Shown here piece after piece: positions 48,828 through 57,534 of a DNA stretch of 64,000 nucleotides. Position numbers and translations under genes: made by a program. The stretch is from Janthinobacterium sp. (GTDB lineage Bacteria > Pseudomonadota > Gammaproteobacteria > Burkholderiales > Burkholderiaceae_D), in contig NZ_RFSK01000013.1 of assembly GCF_009923995.1 (NCBI RefSeq), forward strand, positions 1-64,000, in the 5' to 3' direction. How positions within the stretch are numbered: position 1 is the first letter of the stretch; the number at the start of each line of letters is the position of its first letter. The notes under the pieces were generated by a model. That model saw only the letters and a program-made list of their open reading frames with translations, ran no database searches and had not been told where the DNA came from.

Positions 48828-49002
48828 GCGTGTTGCTTCAGATCAAGGATTTGTCGCGTAGTGACAATCCGAGTATTTTATCTGCCCTTTTTTCTTTATA
48901 TTCAAGGTGTTCCGTTTCTTTGAAGCGCTGCTCGTCCCGGCCGTGTCCGGCGCCGCTGTGCACGACCGCGGCGTGGTGGCATGGCTGCAAACCGGAGGAA
49001 TC

Positions 49003-50658
49003 ATGTTGAATCAGATGAAGGTGGGAACGCGCTTGCTGGCGGCATTTTTCTGTGTCGCCCTGATGGGGGCCATCGTGGCCGGCATCGGTATCTTCAATAT
49101 GGGCAAGATCGACACCATGGCGGGACAGATGTACAACAACGAGCTGCTGGGCTTGTCGTACATCAAGGAAGCCAATATCGCCCTGATCAAGGTGGGCCGC
49201 GCGCGCAGCAATTTCTTGCTGGCCACCACGCAGGAAGAGCGCGGCAAGCGCCAGGCCGATATCGAAAAATTTCTTGAAAGCAACAAGAGCAACCTGGCCA
49301 AGGCCCGGCCCCTGTTCGTCTCGCCGATGGCGAAGGAACTGTTTGCCCGCTTTGCCACCGTCGAGGCCGAGTATATCGCCACCATGCGGCAGGCCCTGGA
49401 AATGGCGGCGGCCGAGCCGCTGGCGCAGCGCAGCGCCACCCTGACGCAGTTGCTCGACAAGACGCGTCTGCATGCCGACGAGCTCGATGGCATGCTGGAT
49501 AAATTGTCCACGCAGAAAGAGGAGCGGGCCAGGGCGGCGGCGGCGCAGGCGTCGAGCGTGTACGAGACCAGCCGCAGCTTCATGATCGCGCTGGTGCTGG
49601 GCAGCGTGGCGGCGGGGCTGGCGCTGGGGGCGCTGATCACGCGGGCATTGACGCGCCAGCTGGGCGGCGAGCCGGCGTATGCCGTGCAGATCGCGGGCGC
49701 CATTGCCGAAGGCGACCTTACCGTGGATATCCGCACGGCCAGCCACGACAGCAGCAGCCTGCTGTTTGCCATGAAGACCATGCGCGACAAGCTGGTGGGC
49801 ATCGTCAGCCAGGTGCGCTCGGGCACGGATACCATCAATACGGCCTCGGGCGAAATCGCCCAGGGCAACCTGGACCTGTCGTCCCGCACGGAAGAACAGG
49901 CCAGTTCCCTGGAGGAAACGGCCTCGTCGATGGAGCAGCTGACCTCGGCCGTGCGCCAGAATGCGGACAATGCGCGCCAGGCCAATGTGCTGGCCGGCGC
50001 CGCTTCCGACGTGGCGGGCAAGGGCGGCGCTGCGGTGGGGCAGGTGGTGCAGACGATGGAGTCGATCAATGCATCCTCGCGCAAGATCGTCGACATCATC
50101 AGCGTCATCGACGGCATCGCCTTCCAGACCAACATCCTGGCCTTGAACGCGGCCGTGGAAGCGGCCCGGGCGGGCGAGGAGGGGCGCGGCTTTGCCGTCG
50201 TGGCGTCCGAGGTGCGCAGCCTGGCGCAGCGCTCGGCCAGTGCCGCCAAGGAAATCAAGACCCTGATCGGCGACTCCGTCGACCAGGTGGAAGCCGGTGC
50301 CAAGCTCGTGCATGACGCGGGCAAGACCATGGACGAGGTGGTCGCCAGCGTGCGCCAGGTGGCCGATATCATGCAGGAAATCACGGCCGCCAGCGCCGAG
50401 CAAAGCGCCGGCATCGAGCAAGTCAACCAGGCCGTGCTGCAGATGGACCAGGTAACGCAGCAAAACGCGGCCCTCGTCGAAGAGGCGGCCGCGGCGGCCG
50501 AATCGCTGCAGGACCAGGCGCAGACCTTGACGGAACTGGTGGGCGTGTTCCGCCTGCATGCCCAGGCCGAGCACATGGCCGTGCCGCCCGCCAGCAACGT
50601 CACGCCGCTGCGCCGGCCGTCGCCGTCGGCGCGGCAGGGCGTGCGCCGCCTGGCCTGA
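49003..50658 (+). CDS. methyl-accepting chemotaxis protein
   Basis: 551 aa from the ATG at 49003 with GGAGGA upstream. TM1 ([21 protein letters not shown]), a four-helix-bundle-type periplasmic domain of about 150 residues, TM2 ([19 protein letters not shown]), a HAMP segment and a signalling domain. The hairpin tip [33 protein letters not shown] (partly shown) is the CheA/CheW contact. It relays ligand signals to flagellar switching. No CheRWYA genes are near, so it is a lone receptor. An earlier in-frame ATG (48907) lacks a ribosome site. Confidence 0.94.
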   Translation: MLNQMKVGTRLLAAFFCVALMGAIVAGIGIFNMGKIDTMAGQMYNNELLGLSYIKEANIALIKVGRARSNFLLATTQEERGKRQADIEKFLESNKSNLAKARPLFVSPMAKELFARFATVEAEYIATMRQALEMAAAEPLAQRSATLTQLLDKTRLHADELDGMLDKLSTQKEERARAAAAQASSVYETSRSFMIALVLGSVAAGLALGALITRALTRQLGGEPAYAVQIAGAIAEGDLTVDIRTASHDSSSLLFAMKTMRDKLVGIVSQVRSGTDTINTASGEIAQGNLDLSSRTEEQASSLEETASSMEQLTSAVRQNADNARQANVLAGAASDVAGKGGAAVGQVVQTMESINASSRKIVDIISVIDGIAFQTNILALNAAVEAARAGEEGRGFAVVASEVRSLAQRSASAAKEIKTLIGDSVDQVEAGAKLVHDAGKTMDEVVASVRQVADIMQEITAASAEQSAGIEQVNQAVLQMDQVTQQNAALVEEAAAAAESLQDQAQTLTELVGVFRLHAQAEHMAVPPASNVTPLRRPSPSARQGVRRLA

Positions 50659-50735
50659 GTGCGGCTTGTCCGCGCGCAATCGGCGCGGCGGTGGTAGGCT
50701 GTCGCTATTGCGCGTTTGCCACTTCCGGGTCCTGT

Positions 50736-51497
50736 ATGCCGTCTCTTCGCCTGTTATGCCTGTCCCTGCTCCTGGCGCCGCTGGTGTCCCTGGCGCAGGA
50801 GGGCGAGCCCGTGCTGCCGTATCGCCCTTCCGTCGCCAGTCCCGCGCAGCTGCCCGCACCGGGCCAGCTGGAATTCGAGGCGGGCGGCCTGGCGACGAAG
50901 ACGGATGGCACGCGCCGCGCCAGCCTGCCGTACACCTTCAAGCTGGCGTTCAGCCCGGAATGGGGCTTGCTGCTCGAAGGCGAGGCGTATGTGCGCCTGC
51001 GCGACGAGCCGGGCCGGCGCGAGACGGGCGTGGGCGACACGACCCTGGTGCTGAAGCGGGCCTTCTTGCTCGACAGCGCCACGGCGCTGGGCCTGGAACT
51101 GGGCTGGAAGGCGCCGACGGCCAGGGATACCATCGGCAGCGGCAGGAGCGACGTGTCGCTCAACGGCATTTTCAGCCGCGACCTGGGCGCCGTGCACATG
51201 GATGCGAACCTGAACGCCACGCGCCTGGGCGCCTCCGATCCGGGCACGGGAAGGGTGCAAACGGGCTGGGCGGCGTCATTTTCCACGCCCGTCAGCGCGC
51301 GCTGGGGCGCCACGGCGGAATTGTCGGGCACGCGCCTGCGGGGCGCGCCCGCCACCGCCCAGCTGTTGCTGGCCGCCACCTACAGTCCCACGCCGCGCCT
51401 GGCCATCGATGTCGGCATGGCAAGAGGCCTGACGGCCGCGTCGCCGGACTGGTCGCTGTTCAGCGGGCTGGTCGTGCCCCTGGGCCAGCTATGGTGA
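50736..51497 (+). CDS. exported outer-membrane-beta-barrel-like protein
   Basis: 253 aa with a signal peptide (LRLLCLSLLLAPLVSLA). The mature part is a run of alternating short beta strands ending in hydrophobic or aromatic residues (GQLEFEAGGLATKTDG, LPYTFKLAFSPEWGLLLEG, VGDTTLVLKRAFLLD) and finishes PLGQLW, like small outer-membrane channels of the meta-pathway/transporter family. Which compound it serves is unknown. The chosen ATG at 50736 gives a clean signal sequence; the one at 50691 does not. Confidence 0.72.
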   Translation: MPSLRLLCLSLLLAPLVSLAQEGEPVLPYRPSVASPAQLPAPGQLEFEAGGLATKTDGTRRASLPYTFKLAFSPEWGLLLEGEAYVRLRDEPGRRETGVGDTTLVLKRAFLLDSATALGLELGWKAPTARDTIGSGRSDVSLNGIFSRDLGAVHMDANLNATRLGASDPGTGRVQTGWAASFSTPVSARWGATAELSGTRLRGAPATAQLLLAATYSPTPRLAIDVGMARGLTAASPDWSLFSGLVVPLGQLW

Positions 51498-51589
51498 GCT
51501 TGCCACGCCGCTCTTATGTGTCCTTGCGAACAAACTTGTTTTTACGCAGGGTCTACAATGCAGGCATAACCAATAAAAGGAGTGCCTCC

Positions 51590-52102
51590 ATGAAAACCCT
51601 GATACTTGCCGCCGTCCTGCTTTCCGCCGCCACCGGCGCCATGGCGCAAGTCGGCGTTTCCGTCACTGTCGGCCAGCCTGGCTTTTACGGACGCCTCGAC
51701 ATCGGCGACTATCCCGCCCCCCAGTTGATCTATGCGCAGCCCGTCATCGTGCAGCGCCCGCAATACTATTCGGCTGCCCCCATCTACCTGCGCGTGCCGC
51801 CCGGCCATGCGAAACATTGGTCCAAGCACTGCCGCAAGTATAATGCCTGTAACCAAGAGGTATATTTCGTCCAAGATAGTTGGTATAACAACCAGTATGT
51901 GCCCCGTTATCGCCAGCAGCATGGCGACTATGGCCGTCCTGGCGGACGTCCGCCGCAACAGCATGGCCGCCCCGATTATCGGGACCATGACCGTGATCAC
52001 GGCCATTATGACAAGCATGATGACAAGCGCGACAAGCATGACGACAATCCGGGCAGGGGCCATGGCAACGGCAACGGCAACGGCAACGGGCGCAGGGACT
52101 AA
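51590..52102 (+). CDS. exported hypothetical protein with His/Asp/Gly-rich tail
   Basis: 170 aa. Signal peptide (TLILAAVLLSAATGAMA), then a Tyr/Pro-rich segment with CRKYNACNQEVYFVQDSWYNNQYVP, and a C-terminal tail of repeated DH, HD and GN steps. Such tails bind divalent metals in some proteins, but this is only a guess. AAGGAG precedes the ATG. I recognise only the general pattern of small periplasmic Oxalobacteraceae proteins. It is followed in the same direction by NDH-2 after 20 bases. Confidence 0.72.
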   Translation: MKTLILAAVLLSAATGAMAQVGVSVTVGQPGFYGRLDIGDYPAPQLIYAQPVIVQRPQYYSAAPIYLRVPPGHAKHWSKHCRKYNACNQEVYFVQDSWYNNQYVPRYRQQHGDYGRPGGRPPQQHGRPDYRDHDRDHGHYDKHDDKRDKHDDNPGRGHGNGNGNGNGRRD

Positions 52103-52122
52103 ACAAGCAAGCAGGAGGATCT

Positions 52123-53421
52123 TTGCATAGTAAAATCGTAATCGTAGGTGGCGGGGCAGGCGGCCTGGAGCTGGCCTGCAAACTCAGCCGCAAGCTCGGC
52201 GCCGGCCAGGTCACCCTGGTCGACAGCCGCCTGTACCATATCTGGAAACCATCCCTGCATGAAGTGGCGGCCGGCACCCTGGACATCCACCAGGAAGGCC
52301 TGTCGTACCAGATGCTGGCGCATGACAATGGTTTTACCTATGTCTACGGTCCCCTGATCGCGCTCGACGCCGCCTCGAACAGCCTGACCGTGGGCGCCAT
52401 CGCCACGGACAAGGACGAGCAGCTCCTGCCGCAGCGCCAAATCAGCTACGACCAGCTGGTGCTGGCCGTGGGCAGCACTTCGAATTACTTCGGCGTGCCC
52501 GGCGCCAAGGAAAACACGATTTCCCTGAATGCCACGGAAGACGCGGAACGCTTCCGCCTGACCTTGCTCAAGCTGCTGGCCATGGCCGAGCAGCGCCAGG
52601 GCGACGCGGGCCATCCCGGCGTCGATATCGTCATCATCGGCGGCGGCGCCACGGGCGTGGAACTGGCGGCCGAGCTGCGCGAAGCGAGCGGCGTGTATGC
52701 GGCCTATGGTTTCCAGAACCTCAACGCCATCAAGGACGTGCGCATCACCCTGCTCGAAGGGGCGCCGCGCATCCTCGCGCCGCTGCCCGAGCGCGTCTCC
52801 ATCGCCGCGTCGAAACTGCTGCACCAGCACGGCATCACCGTGGTGACGGACACGCGCGTGACGGCCATCGACCCCGACCAGGTGACGGTGGCCAGCGGCA
52901 CCAGCTACGCGGCCGACATCTGCGTGTGGGCGGCCGGCATCCGCGCGCCGGAATTCCTGGCCACCCTGGGCTTGCCGACCAACCGCGCCGGCCAGCTGGA
53001 AGTGACGGGCATGCTCAACGTGCAGGGCCATGCGAATATCTATGCGCTGGGCGATTGCGCCGCCTGTACCGGCCCGGATGGCAAGCTGGTGCCCCCGCGC
53101 GCCCAGGCTGCCCACCAGCAAGCTGATTACCTGCTGAAAACCTTCGTGCTGCAGGCGAAGGGCAAGCCGCCGCAGACGAAACCGTATGAATACCTCGATT
53201 ACGGTTCGCTCGTGTCGTTCGGCCGCACCACCTCCGTCGGTACGCTGATGGGTTCGCTCAAGGGCCTGAGCTGGTTCGTCGAAGGCTTTGTCGCCCGCAT
53301 GATGTATGTCAGCCTGCACCTGATGCACCACAATGCCGTGCTGGGCAGCGTGCGCACGGCCGTTATGGCCATGGGCCGCTTCCTCATCAAGCGCAGCACG
53401 CCGCAGGTCAAGCTGCACTGA
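52123..53421 (+). CDS. ndh: type II NADH:quinone oxidoreductase (NDH-2)
   Basis: 432 aa from a TTG at 52123, preceded by AGGAGG; no ATG is available near. FAD motif VIVGGGAGGLELACKL, NAD motif VIIGGGATGVELAAELR, and the WAAGIRAPEFL plus IYALGDCAAC contacts are the NDH-2/FAD family signature; the C-terminus has an amphipathic, basic membrane-contact helix. It feeds NADH electrons to quinone without pumping protons. Closely related sulfide-quinone reductases need two conserved Cys that are not evident here. Confidence 0.92.
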   Translation: MHSKIVIVGGGAGGLELACKLSRKLGAGQVTLVDSRLYHIWKPSLHEVAAGTLDIHQEGLSYQMLAHDNGFTYVYGPLIALDAASNSLTVGAIATDKDEQLLPQRQISYDQLVLAVGSTSNYFGVPGAKENTISLNATEDAERFRLTLLKLLAMAEQRQGDAGHPGVDIVIIGGGATGVELAAELREASGVYAAYGFQNLNAIKDVRITLLEGAPRILAPLPERVSIAASKLLHQHGITVVTDTRVTAIDPDQVTVASGTSYAADICVWAAGIRAPEFLATLGLPTNRAGQLEVTGMLNVQGHANIYALGDCAACTGPDGKLVPPRAQAAHQQADYLLKTFVLQAKGKPPQTKPYEYLDYGSLVSFGRTTSVGTLMGSLKGLSWFVEGFVARMMYVSLHLMHHNAVLGSVRTAVMAMGRFLIKRSTPQVKLH

Positions 53422-53440
53422 AGAATGACTTGTTTCACTG

Positions 53441-53466
53441 AAAAAGGGGCCGCGAGGCCCCTTTTT
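53441..53466. terminator. bidirectional intrinsic terminator
   Basis: AAAAAGGGGCC (53441-53451), loop GCGA, GGCCCCTTTTT (53456-53466). Symmetrical A and T runs let it end both ndh and the convergent exported protein gene, whose last codons it touches. Confidence 0.88.
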
Positions 53467-53980
53467 ATTTGCCCCGCGGGGCGGGCGCCGCCTCGCAGCG
53501 CGCCTTGGTCATGGGAAAGGCGATGGTGGTGAACTTGCCCTTCAGGGTGCCCACGATGCTGGCGTGCAGGATGCGCTCGCTGTCGCGGCGGTAGATGATG
53601 CGGCTGGGAAAGTCGTTGTCCAGGTTGGCGAAGATGAATTCATTCGGCTTGTCCTGGCGCAGCAGATTGAAGACGACGGGCGGCTGGCCCGATGGCTGCA
53701 CGATGTAGGCCAGCTGGCCCGGTTCCGTCAGGCGGATCTGCACGAATTCAAAATCCGTCGTCTTGCCGCCTTTCACCGTGCGGCTCGTGCCGAGGATGGT
53801 GCCGCCGGCGGCCGTGCTCCACTGTTCGCCGGAGCCCGGTTCGGCCCCATCGACGTTCCAGCAGCCGGCCAGCCAGGCCAGCTTGTCCACCGTTTCCGGC
53901 GGCGGCACGGTGTTGCCGGCGGCCCGGGCCGCGCCCATGGCCAGCAGCGCGGCCAGCAAGGTCATTGCGTATCGTTGCAT
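53465..53980 (-). CDS. exported DUF6265-like protein
   Basis: 171 aa from the ATG at 53980 (AGGAGA upstream). Signal peptide (MTLLAALLAMGAARA), then the pattern LAWLAGCWNVDGAEPGSGEQWSTAAGGTILGTSRTV, typical of small lipocalin-like periplasmic proteins of unknown role. The remaining part is beta-rich. The upstream in-frame extension to 54055 is not signal-like. Confidence 0.78.
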   Translation of the reverse strand: MQRYAMTLLAALLAMGAARAAGNTVPPPETVDKLAWLAGCWNVDGAEPGSGEQWSTAAGGTILGTSRTVKGGKTTDFEFVQIRLTEPGQLAYIVQPSGQPPVVFNLLRQDKPNEFIFANLDNDFPSRIIYRRDSERILHASIVGTLKGKFTTIAFPMTKARCEAAPAPRGK

Positions 53981-54120
53981 GCCATCTCCTGTCGTTGCGG
54001 TGTGTGGGCGCTCCCTGGGGCGCGCCCGTCCAGTGTAGCCGATGCTGGGCTGCACACGGCAAACACTTTATACTCGGCAAAGAGAGCGACCTTCCCCCCC
54101 CCATCTTGCCGAGGAGCACC

Positions 54121-54705
54121 ATGCACGAGACTTCCACGCCGCAGTTAGACGCCGCACCGGGCCGGTTCGATGATCGCTACATCAGCTTGAACAGCCTGGG
54201 CCTGGAGCCGGAGCAGCTCGATTTCTACCAGCTGCTGCTGGCCTGCGCGGGCGAGGAGGGGGCAAGCGTGCGGCAGGCCTTGCGTTTCCGCGTGGCCGGG
54301 TGTGGCAGGGCCAGTTTCATCGGCTCGCTGGACGCGCTGCCGGCGCCGCTGGCCACCTTTCCCCTGTGGCGCGCCGAGCTTGAAGGCTGGCCCGGCGAGC
54401 TGGCGCGCGAGGAATTGCTGGCGCGGACGAGTGCCTCGCTGGGCCAGCCTGCCGGCGTCTTCCTCGCGTCGCCCGCCTGGCGCCTGGCATTGCCCGACAT
54501 CTGGCAAAGCCTGCTGGCGCTGGCATGGACGGGAGCGGACCATGCGGCCGATGCCGCGCTGACGGCGCAATTGACGGATGTGTTGCGTGTTGGACATTTT
54601 TTGCAAATCCTGGAAGGCCGGCGCGCCAGCCTGGCCGGGCATGGCGCACGCCGCGCCGTGCTGGGCGCGCAACTGCTCTGGCCTGAAGGCTTGCGGCCGC
54701 GCTGA
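54121..54705 (+). CDS. hypothetical protein
   Basis: 194 aa, no signal peptide or membrane helix. It is mostly alpha-helical by composition, with LEPEQLDFYQLLLACAGEEG near the N-terminus and LDILEGRRASLAGHGARRAVLGAQLL-like Ala/Leu/Arg text at the end. No known motif is recognised. The ATG at 54121 follows GAGGAGC. It is convergent with the histidine kinase gene, 16 bases apart. Confidence 0.6.
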   Translation: MHETSTPQLDAAPGRFDDRYISLNSLGLEPEQLDFYQLLLACAGEEGASVRQALRFRVAGCGRASFIGSLDALPAPLATFPLWRAELEGWPGELAREELLARTSASLGQPAGVFLASPAWRLALPDIWQSLLALAWTGADHAADAALTAQLTDVLRVGHFLQILEGRRASLAGHGARRAVLGAQLLWPEGLRPR

Positions 54706-54721
54706 CGCGCGCGGCTTTTGC

Positions 54722-55435
54722 TTATTCTTTTGGCGTGATGCGGGGCAGGATGACGCTCAGGGCCGTGCCGCCTTGCGGGTTGGCCGTCAGGTGCAGGCTG
54801 CCGCCCAGGTAGTGCACGCGTTCGCGCACGGAACGCAGGCCATGCTTGCTCATCTGCACGGGAGCGCTGCCGGGCAAGCCCACGCCGTTATCCTTGACCG
54901 TCATCATCAGCGCGTCTTCATTGTCGTCGATGATGATGTCCACTTCGCTTGCCTGCGCGTGCGCGGCGATGTTGCTCAGCGCTTCTTCCAGGGTGCGCAG
55001 CAGGGCCACGCCCACGTTGCGCGGGCAGATCAGTTCATCTTCGGGCAGGCTGCAGCGCACGGTGATCTTGTGTTGTTCGGCAAATTGCGTGGCCAGTTCG
55101 CCCAGCGCCACGTTCACGCCGAGGAATTCCAGCTTGTCGTTCCACAGCTTCATCTGCATCTGGCGGTTCGTCTCGATGACGTTCAGCAGCAATTGCTTCA
55201 TGGTTGCCGCCCGGTCGAGCAGGGGCGCTTCCTGCGGCATCTTTTGCGTCAGCAGCGACAAATGCATGGTCAGGGCCGTCAGGGAGGAGCCGAGGCTGTC
55301 GTGCAGCTGGCGCGACAGGGCGCGCCGCTCGTTATCCCAGCTGGTATTGACGTGGCCCAGCAGTTCGCTGAGGTCGGCGGCGCGTTCCGCATCGGCCTGG
55401 GCCGCTTCCTGGTTCGGATCTGTTTGTGCGGACAT
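54722..55435 (-). CDS. small soluble histidine kinase (HisKA_3/HPK7 type)
   Basis: 237 aa. The dimer/phospho-acceptor segment is RRALSRQLHDSLGSSLTALTMHLSLL, with the His of the LHDSLG box (about residue 46). HATPase motifs: N-box LEEALSNIAAHA, G1 VKDNGVGLP and a glycine-rich HGLRSVRERVHYLGGSL. It has no membrane segment or sensor domain of its own, and no response regulator gene is beside it, so the partner (NarL type expected) lies elsewhere. ATG at 55435 is preferred; the longer frame to 55513 lacks support. Confidence 0.85.
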   Translation of the reverse strand: MSAQTDPNQEAAQADAERAADLSELLGHVNTSWDNERRALSRQLHDSLGSSLTALTMHLSLLTQKMPQEAPLLDRAATMKQLLLNVIETNRQMQMKLWNDKLEFLGVNVALGELATQFAEQHKITVRCSLPEDELICPRNVGVALLRTLEEALSNIAAHAQASEVDIIIDDNEDALMMTVKDNGVGLPGSAPVQMSKHGLRSVRERVHYLGGSLHLTANPQGGTALSVILPRITPKE

Positions 55436-56148
<713 letters not shown>

Positions 56149-56161
56149 GGCCGTCAGGCAT

Positions 56162-56199
56162 AAAAAAACCGGCTGGCCCCATGGCTCGCCGGTTTTTTT
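56162..56199. terminator. bidirectional intrinsic terminator
   Basis: Seven A, CCGGC (56169-56173), a 14-base loop, GCCGG (56188-56192), seven T. Serves the HhH-like gene and the convergent REC-GGDEF gene. Confidence 0.82.
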
Positions 56200-56232
56200 G
56201 CGTCTTGCGCGGCAGCTGCGCGCTGGCCGGCG

Positions 56233-57216
56233 TCAGGCGATCGAGGGGATGCCGCTCTTCTGCATGTTCACCTGGGCGGCGATCACTTCGTGGGGCGAGC
56301 AGCAAAAGCGGTTCTTGCCGGCGCGCTTGGCTTCATACAGGGCCGTATCGGCCGCGCCCAGCAGCGACTCGACGGAAGTGGCGTCGTCCGGGTAGATGGC
56401 GATGCCGATGCTGGTCGACAGGCGCAGGGTCAGGTCGTTGATGAAATACGGTTCGGAAATGACTTCGATCAGCTTGGCGGCCGGTTCGCGGGCGTCGCCC
56501 TTGCCGGCCAGGTTGCCCAGCACGATGACGAATTCATCGCCGCCGATGCGCGCCACCGTGTCTTCCTTGCGCGAGGCGCCCACCAGGCGCGCCGCCACCA
56601 TCTTGAGGATGTCGTCGCCATAGCCGTGGCCGTAGCTGTCGTTGATGGCCTTGAAGCCGTCCAGGTCCAGGTACAGGATGGCCGACTTGCCCCGGTTGCG
56701 GGCCGATTGCTGCAGGGTGTGTTCGATGCGGTCTTCCAGCAGGCGCCGGTTGGGCAGGCCCGTCAGCGGGTCGTGCAGGGCCAGTTCCTGCTGCTGCTTG
56801 CTGTACTGCGCCAGTTCCTTGTACAGCAGGCGCACTTCCAGCATGTTGTGGATGCGCTTGTGCACTTCCATCAGGTCGAAGGGCTTGCTGATGAAGTCGC
56901 GCGCGCCTGCTTCCAGGGCGGCGATCTTGAAGCTGGGCTGCGCCGTCAGGGCCAGCACGGGCAGGTAGCCGCCGTGCTCGATCTCCTTCAAGCCTTTCAT
57001 GACCTGGAAACCATTGAGTTCCGGCATTTGCAAGTCCAGCAGGATCAGGTCGTAGCAATGTTCCTGGTGCAGGGGGCAGACCTGGGCCGGGCGCATGGTG
57101 GCCGTGACGTTGGTATAACCGGCATCGCGCAGGATTTCCAGCATCAGGTCGACATTGTCGGGGGAATCGTCGACGACCAAAATTTTGGCTTTCAAAATCT
57201 CATCTTGGCTGGGCAT
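56233..57216 (-). CDS. response regulator with GGDEF output (diguanylate cyclase)
   Basis: 327 aa. N-terminal receiver domain: acidic pair DD in LVVDDSPDN, phosphoacceptor Asp in LILLDLQMP (about residue 60), Thr/Lys switch positions (LALTAQ, ISKPF). C-terminal GGDEF domain: DPLTGLPNRRLL, DGFKAINDSYGHGYGDD and GGDEF signature with RKED as I-site. It should produce c-di-GMP when phosphorylated, in the PleD/WspR manner. The neighbouring hybrid kinase, transcribed in the same direction 318 bases upstream, may signal through it but its own receiver makes that unsure. Confidence 0.93.
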   Translation of the reverse strand: MPSQDEILKAKILVVDDSPDNVDLMLEILRDAGYTNVTATMRPAQVCPLHQEHCYDLILLDLQMPELNGFQVMKGLKEIEHGGYLPVLALTAQPSFKIAALEAGARDFISKPFDLMEVHKRIHNMLEVRLLYKELAQYSKQQQELALHDPLTGLPNRRLLEDRIEHTLQQSARNRGKSAILYLDLDGFKAINDSYGHGYGDDILKMVAARLVGASRKEDTVARIGGDEFVIVLGNLAGKGDAREPAAKLIEVISEPYFINDLTLRLSTSIGIAIYPDDATSVESLLGAADTALYEAKRAGKNRFCCSPHEVIAAQVNMQKSGIPSIA

Positions 57217-57534
57217 GTAGGGTCTCGGTTATACGGTCTATGCAACGCTGGCTTCTACCGCAGGTAATGGGCTGGCGACGGCTCGACAGGATAGTAGCGC
57301 CTTGCAACAAGATAGGGCGCACAACAGCGCATGAACTCGCTTCTGCCATTCCTGGCAGCCAGGGCCGATTGTCGGCACCCTGCCATGCAGGTGTGCTTCT
57401 GCATTTCAGTGTAGCAAACTTCAGTGAAGTTGCTTGTAGGACAGTGCCGCGTCTGAAAGTAGGAAGGCCAACCCATGGAAATGATCATTTTGTCCTGAGT
57501 AATGTATTTCCTTGCATCATCTTTTGTACGGCAG
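57217..57534. other. 318-base intergenic region before REC-GGDEF gene
   Basis: No gene is visible. It contains a 15-base near-palindrome, AACTTCA-G-TGAAGTT (57417-57431), that may be an operator. The REC-GGDEF promoter must lie here, reading leftward. Confidence 0.5.
57417..57431. promoter_or_regulatory. candidate operator dyad
   Basis: AACTTCA and TGAAGTT flank a single G. The dyad is about 200 bases upstream of the REC-GGDEF start. No family assignment is possible. Confidence 0.35.
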